In this document: piece after piece, positions 58,400-64,000 of the stretch
Layout: every line of letters begins with the position of its first letter
Numbering within the stretch: the stretch's first letter is position 1
Assembly (NCBI RefSeq): GCF_005048155.1
Contig: NZ_SUMB01000006.1
Span: 1-64,000, forward strand
Direction of reading: 5' to 3'
DNA length: 64,000 nucleotides
Origin: Streptomyces piniterrae
Lineage (GTDB): Bacteria; Actinomycetota; Actinomycetes; Streptomycetales; Streptomycetaceae
Program-made: the position numbers and the translations under genes
The notes under the pieces: model-generated
The model's input: the letters and a program-made list of their open reading frames with translations, nothing else
Databases searched by the model: none
What the model was told of the DNA's origin: nothing

Positions 58400-59752
58400 T
58401 TGTCCACGTCTGCCGAGACCGCCGAGTCCGCACAGGCCCCTCAGGCCCCCAAGTCCTCCCGAATACCCAAGATCCCGTTCTGGGTCCAGATCCTGGCCGG
58501 CCTCGCTCTCGGCGTGCTGCTCGGCTGGATCGCCAAGAGCGGTGACATCGGCTGGCTCACCACCACCCTGGGACAGGTCGGCGACCTCTTCGTCCAGCTG
58601 CTCAAGCTGGCCGTCGCCCCGCTGGTCTTCTTCGCCATCCTGGTGTCGATCACCAACCTGAGGCAGGTCAACAACGCCGCCCGGCTGGCCACCCGCACCC
58701 TGCTGTGGTTCATGGTCACCTCGCTGATCGCCGTCGCGATCGGCCTGGCGATCGGCCTGCTCACCAACCCCGGCGCGGGCACCGGCCTGACCCCCAAGGA
58801 CGGCAAGCTCCCCGACCACGCCGGCTCCTGGATCGACTTCCTGACCGGCATCGTCCCCACCGACGTCATCACGCCGTTCACCGAACTCAACGTCCTGCAG
58901 ATCGTCTTCATGGCGGCCGTCGCCGGTATCGCCGCGCTGCAGCTCGGCGAGAAGGCCGAGCCGGTCCTCAAGGTCAGCCGCGCCGCCCTCGAACTGCTCC
59001 AGAAGGCCCTGTGGTGGGTCATCCGCCTCGCCCCGCTCGGCACCGTCGGCCTCATCGGCCACGCCATCGCGACGTACGGCTGGAACCTGATCGGCAAGTA
59101 CGCCACCTTCACCGTCGACATCTACGTCGGCTGCGCCCTGGTGCTCTTCGGCGTCTACCCGCTGCTGCTCTCGACGGTCGCCAAGGTCAACCCGCTGCAG
59201 TTCTTCAAGGGCGCCTGGCCCGCGATCCAGCTGGCCTTCGTGTCCCGCTCCTCGGTGGGCACCATGCCGGTCACCCAGAAGGTCACCGAACGCCTCGGCG
59301 TCCCGCGCGAATACGCCTCGTTCGCCGTGCCCTTCGGCTCCACCACCAAGATGGACGGCTGCGCCTCCATCTACCCGGCGATCGCCGCGATCTTCATCGC
59401 CCAGATCTTCGATGTGCACCTCGGCATCGGCGACTACGTCCTGATCGCCTTCGTCTCGGTCATCGGCTCGGCCGCCACCGCGGGTCTGACCGGCGCCACG
59501 GTCATGCTGACCCTGACCCTCTCCACCCTGGGCCTCCCCCTGGAGGGCGTCGGCCTGCTGATGGCCATCGACCCGATCCTGGACATGATGCGTACGGCCA
59601 CGAACGTCGCCGGCCAGTCCGTCATCCCGATCCTGGTCTCCGCCCGGGAGAAGATCCTGGACCGCGACGCGTACCACGCGGCGAAGTCCTCGCCGATCGA
59701 CGAGGACGTCCGCGAGGCGGAGCAGCTGGTCACGGTGGAGGCTGCGGCGTAG
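58400..59752 (+). CDS. Dicarboxylate/amino acid:cation symporter (DAACS), possible cystine importer
   Basis: 450 residues from TTG 58400, with CGGAG eight bases upstream (GTG 58391 is the other option). There are eight or more membrane segments and the two re-entrant loops of the family: SRSSVGTMPVTQKV is the first hairpin motif, VPFGSTTKMDGCASIYPAIA the NMDG-like motif, and IDPILDMMRTATNVAGQSVI the substrate-binding DxxRT/N segment. The family includes glutamate, C4-dicarboxylate and Na+/cystine (TcyP) carriers. Because the leader peptide is Cys-rich, I infer a sulfur amino acid substrate such as cystine. A terminator follows. Confidence 0.92.
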   Translation: MSTSAETAESAQAPQAPKSSRIPKIPFWVQILAGLALGVLLGWIAKSGDIGWLTTTLGQVGDLFVQLLKLAVAPLVFFAILVSITNLRQVNNAARLATRTLLWFMVTSLIAVAIGLAIGLLTNPGAGTGLTPKDGKLPDHAGSWIDFLTGIVPTDVITPFTELNVLQIVFMAAVAGIAALQLGEKAEPVLKVSRAALELLQKALWWVIRLAPLGTVGLIGHAIATYGWNLIGKYATFTVDIYVGCALVLFGVYPLLLSTVAKVNPLQFFKGAWPAIQLAFVSRSSVGTMPVTQKVTERLGVPREYASFAVPFGSTTKMDGCASIYPAIAAIFIAQIFDVHLGIGDYVLIAFVSVIGSAATAGLTGATVMLTLTLSTLGLPLEGVGLLMAIDPILDMMRTATNVAGQSVIPILVSAREKILDRDAYHAAKSSPIDEDVREAEQLVTVEAAA

Positions 59753-59799
59753 GGCCGCTGCGGACAGGCCACTTGAGCGCCCCGGACAGTCGATGATGT

Positions 59800-59834
59800 G
59801 AGCGCCCCGGATCTCGATCGGATCCGGGGCGCTC
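59800..59834 (+). terminator. Terminator after the symporter gene
   Basis: GAGCGCCCCGGATC (59800-59813) pairs with GATCCGGGGCGCTC (59821-59834) around TCGATCG. A second copy of GAGCGCCCCGGA at 59775-59786 could pair instead. It may also end the convergent hydrolase gene. Confidence 0.85.
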
Positions 59835-59870
59835 GGTCGTGTGCCGGAGGTGGTGCCGGCACGGGCGCTG

Positions 59871-60746
59871 TCAGGATGCCGCCCCCGTATGGGCCAGGAT
59901 CGCGTCGGCCAGCGGCGCGTGGACGGCCGGCGGCAGGGCGTGGCCCATGCCGGGGATCTCGACGAGCCGTGCGTTGCCGATGACCTGCGCGATGTGCTGG
60001 GGGTGCGGGGGAGGGAAGACCGGCTCGGCGGGAGCGGCCATGACGAGGGTGGGGACCTCGTTCTCGGCCAGCTGGTCGGTGCGGAGCATGTCGGAGTCGT
60101 CGGCGCGGCCGGGGGCGTTGTTGGTGGTGTAGTGGCCGGTGTGCTCGATGATGCGGCGCTCCAGGGTGCGGAAGAAGCCGGCGTCGAAGGGGAGTTGGTC
60201 ACCGGCAAGTACGCGCCAGTGTGCGACGCGGCGGTCCAGCTCGGCCTCCAGGCCGTGGTCCTCGACGGGGCGGGACCACAGCTCCAGGACCTCGGGAAAG
60301 ATCCCGGGGAGTTCGTCCGCGGGGAGCTGTGTGCCGTCGGGGCGGGTGTAGGGGGTGGTGCTGAGGGCGCTGGTGCCGATGAGGCTGGCGCTGATCAGTC
60401 GGTCGGGGTGGTCGGCGAGGACCATCTGGACCAACATGCCGCCCAGGGACATACCGACCAGGTGTGCCCGTTCGATGCCGAGCGCGTCCAGGACGGTGAT
60501 CACGTCATCGGCGAGATCGGCGATGCGGTACGGCTGCCGGTCGAAGGACCAGGTGGCACGGCCGGTGTCGCGCTGGTCGTAACGGATGACCCGGTGGTGG
60601 GCGGCGAGCGAGTCGACCAGCGGCTCGGGCCAGCCGAGGCCGGACGCCTGGGCTCCCATGATCAGCAGCAGTGGGGGCGCGTCGGCGTCGCCGCGCTGTT
60701 CGGTCCACAGGCGGACGCCGGGGGCGGCTTCGACGTACTGGTGCAT
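59871..60746 (-). CDS. Alpha/beta fold hydrolase
   Basis: A 291-residue cytoplasmic hydrolase of the epoxide hydrolase/haloperoxidase-like group. PPLLLIMGAQASGLGWPEPL holds the oxyanion loop region, RAHLVGMSLGGMLVQMVLAD the Ser nucleophile (GMSLGG), and RLVEIPGMGHALPPAVHAPL the catalytic His. The substrate is unknown. It is divergent from the TetR gene, and the operator at 60877-60898 lies between them, so it is a likely member of that regulon. Confidence 0.9.
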   Translation of the reverse strand: MHQYVEAAPGVRLWTEQRGDADAPPLLLIMGAQASGLGWPEPLVDSLAAHHRVIRYDQRDTGRATWSFDRQPYRIADLADDVITVLDALGIERAHLVGMSLGGMLVQMVLADHPDRLISASLIGTSALSTTPYTRPDGTQLPADELPGIFPEVLELWSRPVEDHGLEAELDRRVAHWRVLAGDQLPFDAGFFRTLERRIIEHTGHYTTNNAPGRADDSDMLRTDQLAENEVPTLVMAAPAEPVFPPPHPQHIAQVIGNARLVEIPGMGHALPPAVHAPLADAILAHTGAAS

Positions 60747-60876
60747 GGGGGTCCTCCAGGGTCCGCGGACGATGAACGGCGTCGCGTCGGGTCACGGCGC
60801 GACGAGACGTATCGTCTCGCTTTCTCGTCGGTGATGTCAACGCGAGGAGGCGGCAGGGTGGGGGAGGGTGAAGATC

Positions 60877-60898
60877 GTAAACTTACTTTGCAGTAAAG
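60877..60898. promoter_or_regulatory. TetR operator copy 1
   Basis: GTAAACTTACTTTGCAGTAA then AG, centred on TTACT-TTGC-AGTAA, lies 25 bases before the tetR start and between the divergent hydrolase and tetR genes. All but two of its 22 bases recur at 62476-62497 in front of the acyl-CoA ligase unit. Confidence 0.8.
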
Positions 60899-60922
60899 GG
60901 GCGGGATGGAAGGGCGTTTGGC

Positions 60923-61591
60923 GTGGGTGCTGTGAAGAGCAAGCGAGTGCCGAGAGCGGTGCGGGAACAGCAGATGATGGACGCCGCGGTGCGGACCTTC
61001 GCGCGGCGCGGCTATCGGGCCGCCTCGATGGACGAGATCGCCGAGGTGGCCGGTGTCTCCAAGCCGCTGGTCTACCTCTATCTGAACTCCAAGGACGACC
61101 TGTTCAGCGCGGTCATCAGGCGGGAGTCGGAGGCGCTGGTGGCGGCCGTGACCGCGGCCGTCGAGCCGGGGGTGCCGGCCGACCGGCAGCTGTGGAGCGG
61201 GCTGAAGGGCTTCTTCGCGCACACCGCCGAGAACCCCGACGGCTGGGCGGTGCTGCACCAGCAGGCGCGGACGCAGGGGGAGCCGTTCGCGCGCGAAGTG
61301 GCCGCGATGCGGGCGGAGATCATGGTCTTCGTGACGACGCTGATCGACGCGGCCGCCAAGGAGGCGGGCTGCGATGGCGAGTTGGCCGAACGCGAGGTCG
61401 CCGGGCTCGCGCACGCGCTGGTCGGTGCCGCGGAATCGCTCGCGGAGTGGGCCAACGCCCGTACCGACGAAGGCACTTCGGGCGAACGGGAGCACCCGGC
61501 GGCAAAGGACACCGCCGCCACGTTGATGAACTTCGCCTGGGCGGGCCTCGGCCGGCTGATCACCGGTGAACGGTGGGCGCCGGGCACCTGA
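60923..61591 (+). CDS. TetR family regulator, probable regulator of fatty acid genes
   Basis: 222 residues from GTG 60923 (GTG 60932 alternative). The HTH is REQQMMDAAVRTFARRGYRA then SMDEIAEVAGVSKPLVYLYL, followed by NSKDDLF. The ligand domain is all-helical with a C-terminal AATLMNFAWAGLGRLITGER. The same operator sequence precedes this gene and the acyl-CoA ligase at 62.9 kb, suggesting the regulator senses an acyl-CoA or fatty acid and controls both, plus the divergent hydrolase. Confidence 0.92.
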   Translation: MGAVKSKRVPRAVREQQMMDAAVRTFARRGYRAASMDEIAEVAGVSKPLVYLYLNSKDDLFSAVIRRESEALVAAVTAAVEPGVPADRQLWSGLKGFFAHTAENPDGWAVLHQQARTQGEPFAREVAAMRAEIMVFVTTLIDAAAKEAGCDGELAEREVAGLAHALVGAAESLAEWANARTDEGTSGEREHPAAKDTAATLMNFAWAGLGRLITGERWAPGT

Positions 61592-61621
61592 GTTCCGGGG
61601 CGGCCCGGACCTTTCCCGGGG

Positions 61622-61656
61622 GGCAGGGGTGGCCGGTGGGGCCGGTCGCCCCTGCC
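61622..61656. terminator. Hairpin between tetR and the convergent gene
   Basis: GGCAGGGG (61622-61629) pairs with CCCCTGCC (61649-61656), and inner GGCC/GGCC bases add to the stem. Confidence 0.5.
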
Positions 61657-61732
61657 GCGGGGCCGCGGGGCCGCCGGGTCGCCTGGTCGGCGCCCTGGCG
61701 CCCGGCCCCCTCTGATGCGAAGAGCCGCCCGG

Positions 61733-62332
61733 TCAGTCCCGGTCGTCGGGTATCCGCGCGCCCGGTATGCCCAGCCCGGCGAAGAGGACGGCCGAGAGCT
61801 CCTCCGCAAAGAGCGCCGACCCGGTGAACGCCCGCCGGAGCAGCGCCTCATCGGCCGTCAGCCCGGCCGCCGCTGACCAGGCCAGCGCGCCCGCCACCGC
61901 GGTCTCGACCGGGAACTGCTCCAGCGGTATCTCGTAGCTCTCCGCCATCTCGCGGTTGAGCAGACCCTCCCAGGCGCCCCCGCCCGGCGCTCCGGCCTCC
62001 GCGAACCCCACGTCGCTGTCCAGGAACGACACCATGACCGCCGGCGCCCCGGTCTGCCGGACCAGCGCCGTCATGCTGCGACCCCCGGCATCCGCGAACT
62101 CCGCCATCTGCCAGCCCGCCACCGGCAACGCCGCCCCTTCGACGCCTCCGACGCGTTCGACGCCTGAGACATCTCCAGCACCGTCCACGCCATCGACATC
62201 ATCGACATCATCGACACGGTCTACGTGGTCGACATGATCGATGGCATCGACACCGGTGAAGCCGGCCGCTTCCAGGATCCCGGACAGTGCGCCCGTGGAC
62301 CGAATTGCCAATGACCCGCCTGAATTCCCCAT
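61733..62332 (-). CDS. Hypothetical protein with Val-Asp repeats
   Basis: About 199 residues from ATG 62332 (longer frames reach 62389). The N-terminus (GNSGGSLAIRSTGALSGILE) leads into a repeat of VD/HVD/DVD triplets (VDAIDHVDHVDRVDDVDDVD) about 40 residues long. The rest is soluble and acidic (MTALVRQTGAPAVMVSFLDS; MAESYEIPLEQFPVETAVAG; FAEELSAVLFAGLGIPGARI). No family recognised. It is divergent from the acyl-CoA ligase unit. Confidence 0.65.
   Translation of the reverse strand: MGNSGGSLAIRSTGALSGILEAAGFTGVDAIDHVDHVDRVDDVDDVDGVDGAGDVSGVERVGGVEGAALPVAGWQMAEFADAGGRSMTALVRQTGAPAVMVSFLDSDVGFAEAGAPGGGAWEGLLNREMAESYEIPLEQFPVETAVAGALAWSAAAGLTADEALLRRAFTGSALFAEELSAVLFAGLGIPGARIPDDRD
62137..62261 (-). 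repeat. Nine-base ATCGACATC-type repeats coding for Val/Ile-Asp units
   Basis: Repeats of CATCGACAT/CGACATCAT/GTCGACATG within the hypothetical gene, about 13 imperfect units, producing an acidic low-complexity segment. Confidence 0.8.
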
Positions 62333-62475
62333 ATCCCGAAAGCTAGCGGACGGCACTGACAATCCGGCTGGAGATCGTCTTCGCGTCATGCGTCAGGCGC
62401 CCAGCGGCGGCCCGCCCGGCCCGAATTGGTGCGACGAAGGTGGTGACCGGGCATTGGCCAACTCCTGGTCCTGGC

Positions 62476-62497
62476 GTAAATTTACTTCGCAGTAAAG
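62476..62497 (+). promoter_or_regulatory. TetR operator copy 2
   Basis: GTAAATTTACTTCGCAGTAA then AG is the second copy of the 22-base site at 60877-60898 (two mismatches). Another half-site, TTACTGTTG, follows at once. It lies 29 bases before a short ORF and about 400 bases before the acyl-CoA ligase. Confidence 0.8.
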
Positions 62498-62525
62498 TTA
62501 CTGTTGAGTCAGGAGTTGGTCGAGG

Positions 62526-62729
62526 ATGAGTTCTCAGAGGCCGGCGAAGGGGCAGGCAGTGGGCCCGGCGCAGGGCGGGGGCCCGGGTACCGGCGACTCC
62601 GAACTCATCGAGATCCACGGGACGTTCGCTTCCCGGGTGCCGGCGGAGGGCGGCGGGCCGGTGCGCGGCTCGGTGTCCGACTGCGCGGCCGGGTGGCCGG
62701 GGCTTATGGCGGTGCCGGGGCGGGGGTAG
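62526..62729 (+). CDS. Short ORF in the leader of the acyl-CoA ligase unit
   Basis: 67 codons from ATG 62526, with GAGG directly before it. The peptide is Gly/Pro-rich with no recognisable domain; ELIEIHGTFASRVPAEGGG is its most ordered part. It sits just behind the TetR operator. It could be a small gene, a decayed remnant, or noncoding. Confidence 0.3.
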   Translation: MSSQRPAKGQAVGPAQGGGPGTGDSELIEIHGTFASRVPAEGGGPVRGSVSDCAAGWPGLMAVPGRG

Positions 62730-62901
62730 GGGAGGGCCCCTGCCGGATCCCCTAGGGGAGATCCCCTAAGGGGCGTGCTGTCCCCACTTCAATCCCTACC
62801 CGTCCCGTCCTGTTCCCTCCCCTGTCCCCCTTCTCTCGTTCCCGCTCCGTTCACGCCATGCCACTCCACTCCCCTTCGAAGAAGAAGATGAGGAGCCGCT
62901 C
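62730..62901 (+). other. Leader between the short ORF and the acyl-CoA ligase, with repeated hairpins
   Basis: GATCCCCTAGGGG and GATCCCCTAAGGGG are direct repeats at 62746-62773, each nearly self-complementary, followed by a pyrimidine-rich stretch (CCTGTCCCCCTTCTCTCG) and the ligase ribosome site AGGAG at 62891. Confidence 0.45.
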
Positions 62902-64000
62902 GTGTTCAGCCAGGAAAGCGCAGGCGCCAGCTCAACCCCCTGTCCAGGCGCCGGACATACCACCGCAACCGTCCCCGCGACAGCAACCACCGCCACCACC
63001 CCCGCCCTTGTGGAGCCGCACAAGACCGTCATCGACGGCACCGTCCGCCAGGTGTCGGTGCCCGCCCTGGCGCCCCCCGTCCGGACCGGCTCGCTGGGCG
63101 ACCTCCCCTTCATCAACGCCGCCGAGGCCCCCGACGAGCCCGTGCTGTCCCGCAAGCAGCCCAGCGGCAGCTGGCGGGACATCACCAGCGTCGAATTCGC
63201 CGCCGAAGTGCGGGCCGTGGCCAAGGGGTTGATCGCGCACGGCCTGAGGCCAGGGGACCGGCTCGCGATCATGGCCCGTACGACCTACGAGTGGACCCTC
63301 ATCGACTTCGCGGCCTGGGCCGCCGGCCTGGTCACCGTCCCGCTCTACCCGACCTCGTCGGCCCACCAGGCGCAGTGGATCCTGCACGACTCCGGCGCCC
63401 GCGCCTGCGTCGTCGAGAACGTCGGCGAGACCCGGCTGATCAGCGGCATCCGCGGCGAACTGCCCGCCCTCGACCACCTCTGGCAGTTCAACACCGGCGC
63501 CATCGCCCAACTCGTCGCGGCCGGCCAGGAGTTGCCCGGCATGCTGGTGGAGCAACGCCGGTCCGCCGTCGTCCCCGAGGCCCCCGCCACCCTCATCTAC
63601 ACCTCCGGCACCACGGGCCGTCCCAAGGGCTGCGTCCTCACCCACGCCAACTTCTTCGCCGAGGTCGACAACGCCGTCGAACTCCTCCACCCCGTCTTCA
63701 AGTCGGTCAGCGAAGAGCCCGCCGCCACCCTCCTCTTCCTCCCCCTCTCCCACGTCTTCGGCCGTATGGTCGCCGTCGGCTGTCTGCGCGCCCGGGTCCG
63801 CCTCGGCCACGCCCCCAGCATCGAGACCGACGACCTGCTGGCCGACCTGGCCGGCTTCCAGCCGACGTTCCTGCTGGCCATCCCCTATGTGCTGGAGAAG
63901 GTCTACAACACCGGCCGGGCCACCGCCGAGAAGATGGGCCGCGCCGCGTCCTTCGACCGGGCGGCACGGATCGCCCGCGCCTACGGGGAGGCCGTCGAAG
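62902..64000 (+). CDS. Long-chain acyl-CoA ligase (AMP-forming), N-terminal part, cut by the window end
   Basis: Read from GTG 62902 (AGGAG seven bases upstream); the frame stays open to 64000, giving 366 residues of an expected 600 or so. After a Thr/Ala-rich N-terminus come WRDITSVEFAAEVRAVAKGL, GLVTVPLYPTSSAHQAQWIL and the AMP-binding P-loop TLIYTSGTTGRPKGCVLTHA, then LPLSHVFGRMVAVGCLRARV and LLAIPYVLEKVYNTGRATAE. It activates fatty acids as acyl-AMP and then acyl-CoA. The TetR operator upstream suggests fatty-acid-responsive control. Confidence 0.93.
   Translation, partial: MFSQESAGASSTPCPGAGHTTATVPATATTATTPALVEPHKTVIDGTVRQVSVPALAPPVRTGSLGDLPFINAAEAPDEPVLSRKQPSGSWRDITSVEFAAEVRAVAKGLIAHGLRPGDRLAIMARTTYEWTLIDFAAWAAGLVTVPLYPTSSAHQAQWILHDSGARACVVENVGETRLISGIRGELPALDHLWQFNTGAIAQLVAAGQELPGMLVEQRRSAVVPEAPATLIYTSGTTGRPKGCVLTHANFFAEVDNAVELLHPVFKSVSEEPAATLLFLPLSHVFGRMVAVGCLRARVRLGHAPSIETDDLLADLAGFQPTFLLAIPYVLEKVYNTGRATAEKMGRAASFDRAARIARAYGEAVE

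Overview
This is a chromosomal window from a Streptomyces or very close relative. The evidence is high G+C coding DNA with strong third-position bias, the developmental sigma factor/anti-sigma pair bldN-rsbN, the rex-hemACD redox/heme operon, a class I lysyl-tRNA synthetase, futalosine-pathway menaquinone genes, a system II cytochrome c maturation cluster, and many actinobacterial DUF families (DUF5667, DUF3558, DUF2637, DUF4229, DUF4870). No insertion sequence, integrase, CRISPR array or tRNA gene was seen.

Layout. 1-160: 5S rRNA closing an rRNA operon, with its terminator. 0.2-4.5 kb: HAD hydrolase, MFS transporter, histone-deacetylase-like amidohydrolase and a conserved protein. 4.5-11.4 kb: developmental and envelope block with a BldC-like regulator (probably bdtA), a 32-residue ribosomal bS22-like protein, an epimerase, a PlsC-type acyltransferase, rsbN, bldN, an HAD-IB phosphatase and a glutaredoxin-like protein. 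11.6-17.7 kb: Rex operator, rex-hemA-hemC-hemD, terminator, hemB. 17.8-23.3 kb: a TTA-containing secreted S15-type hydrolase and divergent argS/lysS. 23.6-32.2 kb: more lineage-specific genes, with a barstar-domain protein, a DUF2637 protein, two DUF3558 lipoproteins, rtcB and a WXG100-like pair that looks like type VII secretion substrates. 32.2-40 kb: two SDR enzymes, YnfA, an ATPase, a TetR-controlled FAD monooxygenase and a cupin, with much low-complexity repeat DNA between them. 40.5-48.4 kb: hemL, a histidine phosphatase, a polysaccharide deacetylase-like lipoprotein, and tlpA-ccdA-resB-ccsB. 50.3-56.9 kb: menaquinone genes (UbiD-like, mqnP, ubiX, mqnE) interleaved with a rhomboid protease, an Lrp regulator and a 48-residue protein. 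57-64 kb: a GNAT enzyme, a DUF4229 protein, a Cys-rich leader peptide ahead of a DAACS symporter, and a TetR regulator whose operator recurs in front of an acyl-CoA ligase cut by the window end.

How it fits together. Much of the window serves respiration: heme synthesis under the NADH sensor Rex, c-type cytochrome maturation and menaquinone synthesis. The bldN/rsbN/bdtA block serves aerial development; a promoter matching the sigma-BldN consensus precedes rsbN and a BldD-like site precedes bdtA. The most interesting less-described items are the cysteine leader/symporter unit, the WXG/YxxxE pair, the shared TetR operator, and dispersed palindromic elements inserted in frame into hemC and an acetyltransferase gene.
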